A stretch of DNA of 64,000 nt from Oceanobacillus halophilus (GTDB taxonomy: Bacteria > Bacillota > Bacilli > Bacillales > Amphibacillaceae), in contig NZ_RBZP01000001.1 of the NCBI RefSeq assembly GCF_003628505.1, positions 62,001-126,000 of the forward strand. The letters run 5' to 3'. The position numbers and the translations under genes were made by a program. The notes beneath the pieces are model-generated. The model was not told where the DNA came from, did not search any database, and saw only the letters and a program-made list of their open reading frames with translations. Each line of letters begins with the position of its first letter. Position 1 is the stretch's first letter. This document shows, one piece after another, positions 33,721 through 43,105 of the stretch.

Positions 33721-33845
33721 TGTATAAATAATCTTGTTGTGTGATACCGAAAAAACAAAAAAATTTAGCTCAAGTAGCAATACTTATGTTAAAATCATTT
33801 TTATATTAACACACACTTTGATTGTGGAAAAAATAGGAGTTCATT

Positions 33846-35210
33846 ATGAAACTATATCATTCACGTATTAATTGGATTAACAGGTTATCGCCTGTTCAGA
33901 TTTTATTTATTTTTTATTTACTTGCTGTCACTATATCAACTGTTTTGCTTTCATTACCAGTTTCACATAAAGATGGGGTAAATATAGCTTTCATAGATAT
34001 ACTGTTTACTGCAGTAAGCGCTGTTAGTGTAACGGGACTAAGTACTATCACTATCGTGGACACACTTAGTACAACAGGTATTATTATTTTAGCCATTATT
34101 TTGCAATTTGGTGCAGTAGGTGTGATGGCGATAGGAACGTTGTTATGGCTTTTAATTGGAAAAAAAATTGGGCTGAAAGAAAGACGACTCATTATGACTG
34201 ATCAAAACCAGACGAGTTTTCAAGGAATGGTTCGTTTGGTTAAGCAGATTATTTATGTATTATTAATGATTGAATTGATAGGTTTTTTAGTTCTAGGGAC
34301 TTATTTTCTTCAATTCTTTCCAACTGCAAAGGACGCTTATTTACAAGGTTTTTTTGGAACCATTAGTGCAATTTCTAATGGTGGTTTTGATATTACAGGG
34401 GATTCTTTAAGGACTTTTAGTCATGATTACTTTGTACAATTTATTAATATGTTGCTTATTATATTTGGGGCAATAGGATTTCCGGTACTTATTGAAGTGA
34501 AAGAATACATATTTGCGAAAAAACATCAAAGGAAAATTCAAAGATTTAGTTTATTTACCAAGGTTACTACATTTACTTTCTTTAGTTTAGTAGTTGTTGG
34601 GGCATTAGGCATTTTTCTTTTGGATTTAAACCACTTCTTTGTAGGAAAAACATGGCATGAATCATTTTTTTATTCCCTATTTCAGTCTGTAACAACTAGA
34701 AGTGGTGGTCTCTCAACAATGGATGTCAGATTGCTAACGGAGGAAAACCATCTTTTTATGTCGTTTCTTATGTTTATCGGAGCTTCTCCTAGTAGTGCAG
34801 GAGGGGGAATTCGAACAACGACTTTTGCTTTAGTTTTAATTTATGTAATTAGCTATGCTCGTGGAGTCAAGAACATTCGAGTCTTTAATCGTGAAATTTA
34901 CGAAAGTGATTTAGCGAAAGCAGTAACAGTTACTTTCATGGCTGGGATTATTGTATTCTTCTCGATATTAATTGTGATGAAAATAGAACCATTCTCCTTA
35001 ATGCAAATCATTTTTGAAATAACATCTGCTTTCGGTACGGTTGGACTGTCATTGGGTATTACAAGTGAATTAACTACAATAAGTAAAGTTATACTTATGA
35101 TTCTTATGTTTATTGGTAGAGTTGGAATACTAACTTTCTTGCTGATGTTTAAGTCAAACAAAAAGAATGGGAATTACCATTATCCAAAAGAGAAGATAAT
35201 TATAGGATAA
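33846..35210 (+). CDS. ktrD: Potassium uptake channel subunit KtrD/KtrB (TrkH family)
   Basis: A 454-residue membrane protein with four channel-like repeats. The selectivity-filter motifs are visible in order: SVTGLST (about 60), SNGGFD (about 178), TRSGGLST (about 282) and FGTVGLS (about 397). The intramembrane loop ASPSSAGGGIRTTT is in the third repeat. It forms the ion-conducting part of a Na-linked K uptake system with a cytosolic RCK ring, probably the KtrC encoded at 51280. No riboswitch is visible upstream. An inverted modular repeat follows. Confidence 0.92.
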   Translation: MKLYHSRINWINRLSPVQILFIFYLLAVTISTVLLSLPVSHKDGVNIAFIDILFTAVSAVSVTGLSTITIVDTLSTTGIIILAIILQFGAVGVMAIGTLLWLLIGKKIGLKERRLIMTDQNQTSFQGMVRLVKQIIYVLLMIELIGFLVLGTYFLQFFPTAKDAYLQGFFGTISAISNGGFDITGDSLRTFSHDYFVQFINMLLIIFGAIGFPVLIEVKEYIFAKKHQRKIQRFSLFTKVTTFTFFSLVVVGALGIFLLDLNHFFVGKTWHESFFYSLFQSVTTRSGGLSTMDVRLLTEENHLFMSFLMFIGASPSSAGGGIRTTTFALVLIYVISYARGVKNIRVFNREIYESDLAKAVTVTFMAGIIVFFSILIVMKIEPFSLMQIIFEITSAFGTVGLSLGITSELTTISKVILMILMFIGRVGILTFLLMFKSNKKNGNYHYPKEKIIIG

Positions 35211-35228
35211 ATAACTTACTGGTGAAGG

Positions 35229-35711
35229 TTTGATAGAAACTCCTGATTTATTTAATTAAGAATAGTGCTTAACCCCGCTACGGAAATACACTGCGCTTTC
35301 CGTGGGCGGCTGCTGAGCCTCCTCGAGCTGACGCTCTGCGGGGTCTCACCTAGGCCTTTCCTCCCACAGGAGTCTCCGTGTATTTCCTTCGCTAGTTTGG
35401 TTCTTTTGGCTCCGTTGCACGTTATTATCTATGTAAATAAAGCAGCCTACCACGATTAAGCTGGTTGATTGGAGCGGAGGGCAGTCGACTCCTGCGGGAA
35501 AAGCACGTGTCTGAAGACCCCGCAGGACAAGGAAAGCCTCGTCAGCGAAACATCGCACGCAGAAAAAGGCTCTTCTTTTTCAAGGAAGTGGTTTTCTTCC
35601 GAGGAGAGGGAGGCTAAGGCCGTGCCCGCGGAAAAGCGACTGCCGAAGTGGAAATTGACAAAGCACTTCATTAGGCATTTATCTTTAATTAAGTTAATCA
35701 ACAGTCTATAT
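35229..35711 (-). repeat. Modular GC-rich dispersed repeat, full-length copy A' (inverted)
   Basis: This copy, read on the minus strand, matches 4208-4679 almost throughout, including the unusual middle segment with TAGATAATAACGTGCAA and CCAAAAGAACCAAACTAGCG. By eye only scattered substitutions and a few short insertions differ. The two copies are in opposite orientation about 31 kb apart. Open frames of 64-94 codons in it are the same shadows seen in the other copy. Confidence 0.87.
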
Positions 35712-35763
35712 AAATTATGTACGTCACTACCTATTGAATATTATCAACTTTAACTTACAAAAT

Positions 35764-35803
35764 GCAGCTTGTGCTATTCCTAGTGAAGAGCACAAGCTGT
35801 TTT
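35764..35803. terminator. Terminator hairpin after yjcZ
   Basis: CAGCTTGTGCT pairs perfectly with AGCACAAGCTG. It lies just downstream of the minus-strand yjcZ-type gene; on the plus strand it is followed by TTTTGG. Confidence 0.75.
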
Positions 35804-35811
35804 GGTATTAT

Positions 35812-35928
35812 TTAGCAGTAAAACGCTGCTCCTACGATGATTAAAAGAATAAAAAGCACCACAATTAACGCAAAATTGTTTCCATATCCATAGCCACCAC
35901 CGTAGCCGTAGCCTCCACAATAGCCCAT
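35812..35928 (-). CDS. YjcZ-family small sporulation membrane protein
   Basis: A 38-residue peptide with a glycine/tyrosine-rich head ([18 protein letters not shown]) and one membrane helix ([17 protein letters not shown]) ending in YC. This layout is typical of the YjcZ family of spore-associated small proteins in Bacillaceae. GGAGGTGAAAG precedes the ATG. Function is not known. Confidence 0.88.
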   Translation of the reverse strand: MGYCGGYGYGGGYGYGNNFALIVVLFILLIIVGAAFYC

Positions 35929-36129
35929 GCTTTCACCTCCCAAATTGATTCAATAATACTATATGTACATCTGTACAAATTGTCTGGACGTTTGCACTAG
36001 TTTTCACGAAAAAAGCAATTTTCTATGGAAGAAAACAGTTTTTGACGCAAGGAGTCCGGTTTGTTGCTTTATCGAACGTTAAGTTGCATAATGGTCTATA
36101 AAAGAAAAAACACCCATAAAAAGGATGCA

Positions 36130-37263
36130 TTAATCTGATTTTGTAATTTTAAGTATTTTTAATTGATCATTCTCAAATCCTATCTCAAAAGTAACTGGGA
36201 ATGTCTCGATTTTTGTATCATGATCTTTCTGCAGTTTCCTTTCTGCTGTTATACTTAAAGCTACTTCGATATTGTTTTTATTGGTATTACTTTTTAAATC
36301 GTCGTATTTTAGATTAATAATATTTATATAATTATCACGAAAATCAGCATAAGAAGTTTCAAGTTGTAATGGACTTCCGAGTAGGGCGTATGCACTAACA
36401 TAGTCTCTCATTGTTATACTCTCTAGGAAATAGTTTACTACGTATTCAGCATCTTCCAATACCAAATCAGGTTTCTGAATACTAATTATATCTGAAGTGC
36501 TTGCAAACTGTAGGTCATCGTTTTTTACTTCGTTAGACCATTGTTCAATTTGATTAATGACCTCTGCTATAGGTATACTAAAACCGATAAGACCATCTTC
36601 CGTTCCAACTGAATTTATACCAATAATTTCCCCAGTGTCACGTTTAATTAATGGTCCTCCACTATTTCCATGGGTAATTGGAGCGGAGATTTGGTAGACA
36701 TTGTTATAGTCAAATCCATCTACAGAGAAATTACGGTCTTTACCAGAAATGATGCCAAGTGTTACCGTGTTGTGAAATCCATGCGGGCTTCCAAGTGCTA
36801 TTACTTCATCACCGATCTCAGCAACTTCCTCTTTTTCTATTGGGAGTGATTGTTCACTGGCAAGTTGTGGAACACGAATGACAGCAATATCCGTTTTTTC
36901 GCTGATACCAACTACAGCTGCAGGGTAGACTCGCGCATTTGCTGTACGAACATTCAATACATCTGCTTCGTTTATGACATGGGCGTTGGTTATGATATCT
37001 CCCTTATTATTATAAAGAAAGCCTGACCCAGTGATCGTGTTTGATTCGTTCTTCCCCTCAATTTGAATGACATTTTTTTCAGCTTCATGAACAATCGATT
37101 GTAAATTTAGATTATTACTATCTGTTGTAACTTCACTAATGGATGGGTTATTAATTGAAATTAATTGTGAATTTGATTTATTAATGGTTATTATCACTCC
37201 AGTGGTTCCTATAATAAGAATGATGATGGTGAGTAAAATAGGGTAGGATTTCTTTTGACGCAT
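36130..37263 (-). CDS. Membrane-anchored trypsin-like serine protease without PDZ domain
   Basis: The 377-residue protein has one N-terminal membrane helix (YPILLTIIILIIGTTGVIITI region), then an S1C/HtrA-like protease domain (about 55-240). The catalytic triad is visible: His in TNAHVINEADV, Asp in KTDIAVIRV, Ser in HGNSGGPLI. The C-terminal 110 residues lack a PDZ domain and resemble a small alpha/beta, NTF2-like module (YALLGSPLQLETSYADF). The protease would act outside the membrane. It is the second gene after the zinc-ribbon protein, 29 bases away. Confidence 0.85.
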   Translation of the reverse strand: MRQKKSYPILLTIIILIIGTTGVIITINKSNSQLISINNPSISEVTTDSNNLNLQSIVHEAEKNVIQIEGKNESNTITGSGFLYNNKGDIITNAHVINEADVLNVRTANARVYPAAVVGISEKTDIAVIRVPQLASEQSLPIEKEEVAEIGDEVIALGSPHGFHNTVTLGIISGKDRNFSVDGFDYNNVYQISAPITHGNSGGPLIKRDTGEIIGINSVGTEDGLIGFSIPIAEVINQIEQWSNEVKNDDLQFASTSDIISIQKPDLVLEDAEYVVNYFLESITMRDYVSAYALLGSPLQLETSYADFRDNYINIINLKYDDLKSNTNKNNIEVALSITAERKLQKDHDTKIETFPVTFEIGFENDQLKILKITKSD

Positions 37264-37292
37264 TTTGTTTCACCTCAATGTATGATGCTTGA

Positions 37293-38450
37293 TTAATCGG
37301 TGTACCATGTAATCTTATCAACCTTTAGTTTTACATCAGAAACATTTTCTGTTAATTTGTAGTGGGTAAACTCAAAGTTTCCTTTTTCTTCTGGATAAAG
37401 TGTATCAGGATAAACAAACACCTCGTTGGATAAAATTTCGGTATCACTTTTTGATAGAAGAGAATATTTTACTAGCACTGAATTAATAGGTATGGTTGCA
37501 ACACTTTCTACTTCACCTACAACCGTGATATTTCCGCTATCATCTTTTTCAGTATTCGCAGAAACTAAACTAACAGCATCGGTTTCATTGAATTCTTGAT
37601 CAGCTTGTGCAATAGTCATTGCTTGTTCTATTCTGTTTTGCTGGGCTGTTTCAAATGCTGTTTTTTCTTTATCAATTGTTGTTTTGAGACTATTAAGCTT
37701 TTCTGAATCTGGTGCATATTTTAAAGCATCCTCAACAAAAAGATAGGCATCTGAGAAGTGATTGTTAGTTATGAGTTCACTAGCCTTTGAGAAAGAGTAG
37801 TCAATAATTTGGCTGCGAATGGTCTCTGTAATACCTTCTGCTTTTTTTCCAACTGCTTCTGCATCCCATAATAGTGTCTTTAATTCATCAATACTCGGAT
37901 TTTTATCTAGATTGTTAGATAGTTCTGCAATTTTTATTTCATCATGATTATTTTTTATCTGATTAATTAGTTCATTAACAGCAGCGCCTTTATAGTTTTT
38001 TAAGTTATTTTCAGCTGAGTTGAGCATTGCTAATGCTTCTTGAAATTCTTGTTCATCTGATAGTTTTTTTGCATCGTCAGTCATTTTTTCAATACTAGTT
38101 GCATTGGATGCGAAATCTAATGCGATTTGTGCTTGGGGAAAATGACTGTGCAGTTGAATCGCTTGTTCAAAATCAGGAATTGCTTCATCATAATTCCCTT
38201 CTAATACTTTTTCTTCCCCCGAGTTGTAGAAATCCTTTGCATCAGCGATTCTATTTTGTAATAATAGCTGGATTATGCTAAAAGTCAAAATTACTAGAAT
38301 GGAAACCACAATTGGGATAATCCAGTATTTATTAAATGGTTTCTTTCGGTTCATTCGATCATCTATGTCTGTTGGTAGTTTCTTCCCGCAATTAACACAG
38401 AAATGTTCGTCTTCTTTAACGCTTGAACCACAATTAGGGCAATAATACAT
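37293..38450 (-). CDS. Zinc-ribbon, single-TM protein with helical repeats and a C-terminal FxLYD-like domain
   Basis: A 385-residue protein. A cytoplasmic zinc ribbon has four cysteines (CPNC 4-7, CVNC 18-21). A membrane helix (WIIPIVVSILVILTFSIIQLL) follows at about 43-63. A TPR-like stretch (FYNSGEEKVLEGNYDEAIPDF, given as its core VLEGNYDEAIPDF) and long coiled helices run to about 280. A beta domain with GEVESVATIPINSVLVKY and YPEEKGNFEF closes the protein. It is co-transcribed with the serine protease, suggesting a scaffold or sensor for it (inference). Confidence 0.75.
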   Translation of the reverse strand: MYYCPNCGSSVKEDEHFCVNCGKKLPTDIDDRMNRKKPFNKYWIIPIVVSILVILTFSIIQLLLQNRIADAKDFYNSGEEKVLEGNYDEAIPDFEQAIQLHSHFPQAQIALDFASNATSIEKMTDDAKKLSDEQEFQEALAMLNSAENNLKNYKGAAVNELINQIKNNHDEIKIAELSNNLDKNPSIDELKTLLWDAEAVGKKAEGITETIRSQIIDYSFSKASELITNNHFSDAYLFVEDALKYAPDSEKLNSLKTTIDKEKTAFETAQQNRIEQAMTIAQADQEFNETDAVSLVSANTEKDDSGNITVVGEVESVATIPINSVLVKYSLLSKSDTEILSNEVFVYPDTLYPEEKGNFEFTHYKLTENVSDVKLKVDKITWYTD

Positions 38451-38621
38451 TGTTTCACCTCAATTTATCCAGGTTGATAGTTATAATCATTTCTGGGATT
38501 ATTTAAAAGTCTGCAAAAACGAGGGAGGGGTTTGATAATTATTACTTAGGTCATTTATATTCTAAGAGTATATTTATCAGGCGCCAACCAATTCGTTTTG
38601 TAGCTTTTTAATTAAGTAGGA

Positions 38622-39029
38622 GTTGTTAGAGATTCCTGATTTATTTAATTCAGAATAGTTAGCCCTCGCTTTCACTTATGAATGTTTTTTGCTGGCATTC
38701 GCTCCGGCAGAATACTTGCTTTCCGCGGGCACGGCCTCAGCCTCCTCGGAAGAAAACCACTTCCTTGAAAAAGAAGAGCACTTTTTCTGCGTGCGATGTT
38801 TCACTGACGAAGCTTTCCTTGTCCTGCGGGGTCTTCGGACACGTGCTGTTCCCACAGGAGTCTACGTATTCTGCCTCCGCTATGATATACCCTCTAGATA
38901 TTTTTAAAGCTATAGTCTATAATGTCGCGCTTGGGGCAGTTGTTCCTCGTAAATAGAATTACTCTAGTTAAAATCAAGTAGCGCATGTTTAGCAGTATTC
39001 TGAATTAAAGTTTTCAACAGTCTATGTTA
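38622..39029 (+). repeat. Modular GC-rich dispersed repeat, copy F
   Basis: A 408-bp copy with left end GTTGTTAGAGATTCCTGATT and right end AGCAGTATTCTGAATTAAAG then CAACAGTCTATG. It contains the GGAAGAAAACCACTTCC and CTTGTCCTGCGGGGTCTTCG modules of the 4-kb copy. Its flank CTCGCTTTCACTTATGAATG and AT-rich TTAAAGCTATAG middle match the 20-kb copy, making it a mosaic of the two types. Upstream to 38450 no gene is seen. Confidence 0.82.
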
Positions 39030-39208
39030 AAATACGACTTAACTATAAAAGCAAATCTATTAGACAAGGTACCTTCTTTTTAAATAGTATTTCTATAAAA
39101 TATTTTAACATATAATTACTTTATTTAGTGTGCGTGAATGGTATATGATAAAGAGGAGAGCATTTTTGTTAATTTCATGTTAATTTACTTGAAAGGGGAG
39201 AATGATAC

Positions 39209-39298
39209 ATGACAGAATTAGAGGTAATTTTTGGGATTGTTTGTTTTGGTATTCTTGCAATGAATATAAGTTTTTCAATATTAGATAATGAAAAATAA
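39209..39298 (+). CDS. Small membrane peptide (29 aa)
   Basis: ATG behind GAAAGGGGAG opens a 29-codon frame with one hydrophobic helix (VIFGIVCFGILAMNISFSI) and a short charged tail. The ribosome site is strong and a hairpin follows at 39303-39332. No homologue was recognised. Such single-span peptides are common but easily overcalled. Confidence 0.5.
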   Translation: MTELEVIFGIVCFGILAMNISFSILDNEK

Positions 39299-39302
39299 GA
39301 AA

Positions 39303-39332
39303 AGAAGGGACAGTCGTTTGACTGCCCCCTCT
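39303..39332. terminator. Terminator hairpin between a small peptide gene and lepB
   Basis: GGGACAGTC pairs with GACTGCCCC with one mismatch. On the minus strand it is followed by TTCTTTTCTT, so it mainly serves the convergent signal peptidase gene. Confidence 0.65.
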
Positions 39333-39341
39333 GCACATATA

Positions 39342-39881
39342 TTATTTCGTTCTTTCCCATTCTGAAATAGGAAAAATAATGATCTCAGATTTTCCAATAA
39401 TTTCGCTTTCAAGGATAAGGCCTAGTCCATTTCGGCTATCCTTACTAATTGCTCGATTATCACCCATAACAAAGTAATTTTCATCAGGAATGGTCACGGG
39501 ACCATAATTGTTTGTTTGTAACTTTGCTTCTTCCGTAAGAAAGTTTTGGATATATCTTTCACCATTGATAAGTAATTCACCATCTTTAATTTCAACGGTT
39601 TCACCTGGTAAGCCAATAACTCTTTTTACATAGTTTTTTGTTGGTCTTTGAATAATAACAATATCACCACGATCAGGTTCGTCAATTAGATATACTAGTT
39701 TATTAAAGATAACTCTTTCACCATCTTGAAGAGTCGGACCCATGCTTTCACCTTCTACAATAGATGTTGCAAAAATAAATGTCCGTAAAAACAGAGCGAT
39801 TAGTATAGCAATTATAATTGCCTTTCCCCATTCCAGCCACTCATTTTTCTTTTTCGTTTTTATTTCTGCCAAAAACGACAT
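39342..39881 (-). CDS. lepB: Type I signal peptidase
   Basis: A 179-residue membrane protease that removes signal peptides from secreted proteins. It has a basic N-terminus, one membrane anchor (about 18-38), the catalytic serine in GESMGPTL (Ser46), the catalytic lysine in YVKRVIGLPG (Lys86) and the structural GDNR...DSR box (about 140-150). The size fits the Sip/SPase family of Bacillus with a single anchor. Which Sip paralogue it corresponds to is unclear. Confidence 0.94.
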   Translation of the reverse strand: MSFLAEIKTKKKNEWLEWGKAIIIAILIALFLRTFIFATSIVEGESMGPTLQDGERVIFNKLVYLIDEPDRGDIVIIQRPTKNYVKRVIGLPGETVEIKDGELLINGERYIQNFLTEEAKLQTNNYGPVTIPDENYFVMGDNRAISKDSRNGLGLILESEIIGKSEIIIFPISEWERTK

Positions 39882-40066
39882 TCCTTCCCATATCAGTATA
39901 TTACTTATAGTAGCATAGTCACACGTAGTAATCGACTATTAAATTTTATCCTATATAAAATCAGATAATTTACTGAATAAATTAAATTGATAGAAATGCT
40001 TGTCAATTACTGATTACCTGTGCTAAAGTATAAAAGGGACTTGCAAAGGAGGTTTAGTAACCAAAA

Positions 40067-40231
40067 ATGAATTCCAGCCATAATCTTTTAATTAAAATTG
40101 AATATCTGCGAAAGAAAATGACCAAAGTTGCACTTAGTAAAGGCTACACAGACCTAGAATCGGTTGCCATTAGTCAGGAACTGGACAGGCTGTTAAACCT
40201 CTATGAAAAAACAAAGGAAAAGAATAACTAG
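40067..40231 (+). CDS. Spo0E-family aspartyl-phosphate phosphatase
   Basis: A 54-residue protein behind AAAGGAGG. Two helices are predicted, and the family signature SQELDRLLN is at 37-45 after IEYLRKKM. Small Spo0E/YisI/YnzD proteins dephosphorylate Spo0A~P and so delay sporulation. The gene stands alone, and nothing in the sequence shows its control. Confidence 0.88.
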   Translation: MNSSHNLLIKIEYLRKKMTKVALSKGYTDLESVAISQELDRLLNLYEKTKEKNN

Positions 40232-40696
40232 TTTTTCCTAATAATAACATTAGATTGAAATCCTTCTGAACAATCCTTCCATCAAAAGAAAAGAAAGTTG
40301 TAGAAACTACTGTACTCTTTTCCTTTTAGATAGTCCCAATACTAAAGTTGAGAAACGTCTAATCTCATTCCTTGCCTTCCATCACTTACTTCACAATTTT
40401 ACCTTATTATTCTTTGGTAATACTTGCCCTCAAATCTTCATAGCTATCTTCAAACTACTTCCTTAATACGTTAATTCCAGATTATTTCGAAATGTATCTC
40501 ATTTAGGTGGTATTATCATTTTCAATGGTATGTATTCATAATTATATTTTGAAAAGTGAAGTCTGATGCATTCCTTCTCAGTTCTTAATCCATTGTAACA
40601 TCTTTATTATCATGCATTGTGAACGTTTTCGAAAGTAATCACTAAACTACCTTTTTGCGAATTGTAATATTTTAATAAAATGTTCAAAAAATTTGA
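40232..40696. other. Intergenic stretch with a candidate cre site
   Basis: No gene or stable hairpin is seen in these 465 bases. On the minus strand at 40619-40633 the sequence CGAAAACGTTCACA matches the cre consensus TGWAANCGNTNWCA at 13 of 14 positions. It lies about 65 bases upstream of the promoter predicted for the FbpB-type gene. Whether CcpA acts here is unknown. Confidence 0.35.
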
Positions 40697-40725
40697 TTTA
40701 ATATTTGAAAGAAATAGGGTATAAT
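40697..40725 (+). promoter_or_regulatory. Candidate promoter of the FbpB-type gene
   Basis: A perfect TATAAT at 40720-40725 lies 17 bases after TTTAAT, 30 bases before the start codon. The -35 box is weak. Confidence 0.45.
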
Positions 40726-40755
40726 AGAACTAGAACATATTAAGGAGTGTAGCAG

Positions 40756-40920
40756 ATGAGACCCAAATCATTAAATTTTGAACAATTAGTAAAACAAAAT
40801 AAACAGGAATTATTAGATGATGAAAGCAGTATTAATCAAATCGAATTACGATTGGAGAAAAAACATAAGAAATTACTAGATCTTCATAAAGAAGATGAAA
40901 ATGAAAATGTTAATGTATAA
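40756..40920 (+). CDS. FbpB-family small protein
   Basis: A 54-residue charged protein behind AAGGAGTG. RPKSLNFEQLVKQNKQELL corresponds to the opening of the FbpB family (small Fur-regulated basic proteins), followed by a helix ending IELRLEKKHKKLL and an acidic tail. In B. subtilis FbpB works with the iron-sparing small RNA FsrA. No Fur box was identified here, so iron control is not shown. A strong bidirectional terminator follows. Confidence 0.75.
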   Translation: MRPKSLNFEQLVKQNKQELLDDESSINQIELRLEKKHKKLLDLHKEDENENVNV

Positions 40921-40935
40921 TTAAATCATACTATA

Positions 40936-40979
40936 TAAAAAAGACAGGAAAGATTTTATTATCTTTCCTGTCTTTATTT
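40936..40979. terminator. Bidirectional terminator
   Basis: AAAGACAGGAAAGAT pairs with ATCTTTCCTGTCTTT. A- and T-runs flank the stem, which lies between the FbpB-type gene and the convergent EamA transporter gene. Confidence 0.9.
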
Positions 40980-40988
40980 ATTCAAGCG

Positions 40989-41894
40989 TTAACTAATGTT
41001 CCGATGACGTAACTTATCTTGATTCTTACCTTTATGTTGTACTAATATTACTGCACCGATGATAAATAGCATTCCAGTCATTTGAATCAAACTGAATGGT
41101 TCATTAAAGATCATAATGCCAATAATAGTAGCTACAACTGGTTCTATAGTTGATAAGATAGAGGCTTTAGAAGCTTCCGTTCTTTGGAGTCCAAATGTAT
41201 AAATAATGTATGCTGCAGCTGTTGGTAAAAATCCTAACCCAAAAGCATAAAGGAGAATAGTAGGATTAACTAGCAGGAATCCCTTTTCCTGAAAAGGGAA
41301 GAAGGGTACTAATGTTAGAGTCGCAACGACAAATGTATAGGTAGTAATGGTCAGGCTTGAATAATACTGTAGCGCATATTTACTAAAAATACTATACAAC
41401 GCATAACCTAATGCTGAGCCTAAACCAAATAAAATTCCACTTAGGCTAAGGATCTCTATATTTAATGGAATTAAGCCTACTACTAAGCAAGTACCTAAAA
41501 TTGTAATGATAAGAGCAAATAATTTATTCTTAGTAAAGGACTCTTTAAAAAGAAAGTAAGACAAAATCGAAACAATCGCTGGGGCGGTATACAGCAATGC
41601 AGTTGCAATTGGAATGGTTGAGATTTCCATTGCCGTAAATAAACAGTAGTTAAAGAATATGATACTTATAATTCCAGTTCCTAAGAAATATTTAATATCT
41701 GGTAACTTACGCAGTTTTAATTTTTTTCGTGAAGTAACTGCCATGTATAGAAGTAATAGAATTGCCGCTGTACACACTCTCAAGGTTACAACTTCCATTG
41801 GAGTAAAACCATAATCATATAAGTTCTTTACATACCAGCCAATAGTTCCCCATAATGCTGCCCCAATAATAATGTACATAAATGCTTTATTCAA
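40989..41894 (-). CDS. EamA/DMT-family transporter
   Basis: A 301-residue membrane protein with ten predicted helices arranged as two EamA repeats of about 140 residues. The first opens IIIGAALWGTIGWYVKNLYDYG, cited here by its core GAALWGTIGWYVKNL. The second includes GLGSALGYALYSIFSKYAL and the typical TEASKASILSTIEPVVA stretch. Members export metabolites or amino acids; no substrate can be assigned. It ends in a basic tail (KGKNQDKLRHR). Confidence 0.88.
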   Translation of the reverse strand: MNKAFMYIIIGAALWGTIGWYVKNLYDYGFTPMEVVTLRVCTAAILLLLYMAVTSRKKLKLRKLPDIKYFLGTGIISIIFFNYCLFTAMEISTIPIATALLYTAPAIVSILSYFLFKESFTKNKLFALIITILGTCLVVGLIPLNIEILSLSGILFGLGSALGYALYSIFSKYALQYYSSLTITTYTFVVATLTLVPFFPFQEKGFLLVNPTILLYAFGLGFLPTAAAYIIYTFGLQRTEASKASILSTIEPVVATIIGIMIFNEPFSLIQMTGMLFIIGAVILVQHKGKNQDKLRHRNIS

Positions 41895-42041
41895 TAATCT
41901 CCCAACCCTTCTCGTTTCCGTTGCATTATGAATCTTTTATCTGAAATTATAACAAATCTTTGAAAATTAATAAGGGAAATTGTATAGATTTTTATTTTGC
42001 GGACAGAATGAAAAGTAAAAGAAGTAGGGTTTAGTTAGGGG

Positions 42042-42386
42042 ATGATAGGAAAAATGCTATTTTTTATTAAATTTTCACATCTTTCAGCACTAGGTGTAAA
42101 AGAAGAATATCTGTATTTTATCCTCATATTTTTAAGTGCAATTTTAATCTACTTCATAGTAAAGCCTTTTGTTCAATGGTTTGTAACTTTGAGATCTACG
42201 AGGTTACTAAGTTATATTGTTAGCAGTTTGCTAGCTATCAGTTTATTTTTTGTCGTTGTATTATTAGTACCGGATATTACATCGTTGTTATTCATTCTCC
42301 TGGAGATGTTAATGCAGGTTTTGGCATTGTTTGGTTTAAGTTTAATATTGTACTATGGTTTTAAAAGATTTTCAGGGAAAACCTGA
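42042..42386 (+). CDS. Small integral membrane protein of unknown function
   Basis: A 114-residue protein with three predicted membrane helices (YLYFILIFLSAILIYFIV, YIVSSLLAISLFFVVVLLV and LMQVLALFGLSLILYYGF). Two starts are possible, 42042 or 42054; neither has an ideal ribosome-site distance. No family was recognised. A hairpin terminator follows at 42440-42471. Confidence 0.6.
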   Translation: MIGKMLFFIKFSHLSALGVKEEYLYFILIFLSAILIYFIVKPFVQWFVTLRSTRLLSYIVSSLLAISLFFVVVLLVPDITSLLFILLEMLMQVLALFGLSLILYYGFKRFSGKT

Positions 42387-42439
42387 TGTGTATACAATGC
42401 AAAAGCGTGAATTTTTTCCAAAATGATACATCTTCTATA

Positions 42440-42471
42440 AAAAAAGCTTAGACATTGTCTAGGCTTTTTTA
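42440..42471. terminator. Bidirectional terminator
   Basis: AAAAAGCTTAGAC and GTCTAGGCTTTTTT form a stem with A- and T-rich sides between the convergent small membrane gene and ykyB. Confidence 0.82.
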
Positions 42472-42500
42472 TCTGATTACCGTATTAGAAGTATGAAAAA

Positions 42501-42977
42501 TCAAAACTTTCGACTCTTTTTTGTTAGTGGCCATTCCATCTTCCCAAGAGATGAGGGTGTATAATAGGAAGAGGTGTATCTTCGTTTGACTGATTGTTGT
42601 TTTTTCGCAGGCTTCCAGTCTATATAATTATAGACAATCTTTTTAGCTTTTGATAAAGACATCTTTGTTTGAGGATTTCGATAATTTTGATCAAGTGAAC
42701 CTAAATGTTTAAGTTCTTTGAAGTCTTCTTTAGTTGGGGGGATATGAAAATAATAATCGTCAACTTTAACTAATAAGGTAGAGTGCTGATTACTAAACTT
42801 TGGGTGATCAGAAAAGTGAAGTCCAATCTTGTTTGCGCGCTTTTCTTTTAATAATTTGCTAATAGTTTCCTTCTTAATATAGTATAAATGTTTAGGTTCG
42901 GGAGCGGTTTTCGCGTGACGATTAATCGTATACAATGCTTTAGCAAGTTCTGCTAAGGAGATTCTAGATTCTTCCAT
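42501..42977 (-). CDS. ykyB: YkyB/Kre family protein
   Basis: The 158-residue basic protein matches B. subtilis YkyB over most of its length: NRHAKTAPEPKHLYYIKK, the GLHFSDHPKFSNQHSTLLVK region (core LHFSDHPKFS) and FHIPPTKEDFKELKHLGSLD. The basic C-terminal tail is longer than usual. In B. subtilis this protein was renamed Kre, a negative regulator of competence through comK. The ykuE and ykuL/ykuS homologues nearby repeat the B. subtilis neighbourhood. GGAGGG precedes the ATG. Confidence 0.9.
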   Translation of the reverse strand: MEESRISLAELAKALYTINRHAKTAPEPKHLYYIKKETISKLLKEKRANKIGLHFSDHPKFSNQHSTLLVKVDDYYFHIPPTKEDFKELKHLGSLDQNYRNPQTKMSLSKAKKIVYNYIDWKPAKKQQSVKRRYTSSYYTPSSLGKMEWPLTKKSRKF

Positions 42978-43059
42978 TACATGTTGTCCCTCCTTTTAAA
43001 AGAAATATTTGTATTATCTTTTTCAAGTCTATCGTATCGCAAAGCTTGTCCATGTGCAA

Positions 43060-43090
43060 GAAAAAAAAGAACAACTATTGCTGTTCTTCT
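43060..43090 (-). terminator. Terminator after the SCO gene
   Basis: On the minus strand AAGAACAGCAA pairs with TTGTTCTT and an eight-T run follows, 16 bases beyond the SCO stop codon. Confidence 0.82.
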
Positions 43091-43105
43091 TAGATTTAAT
43101 AATAT

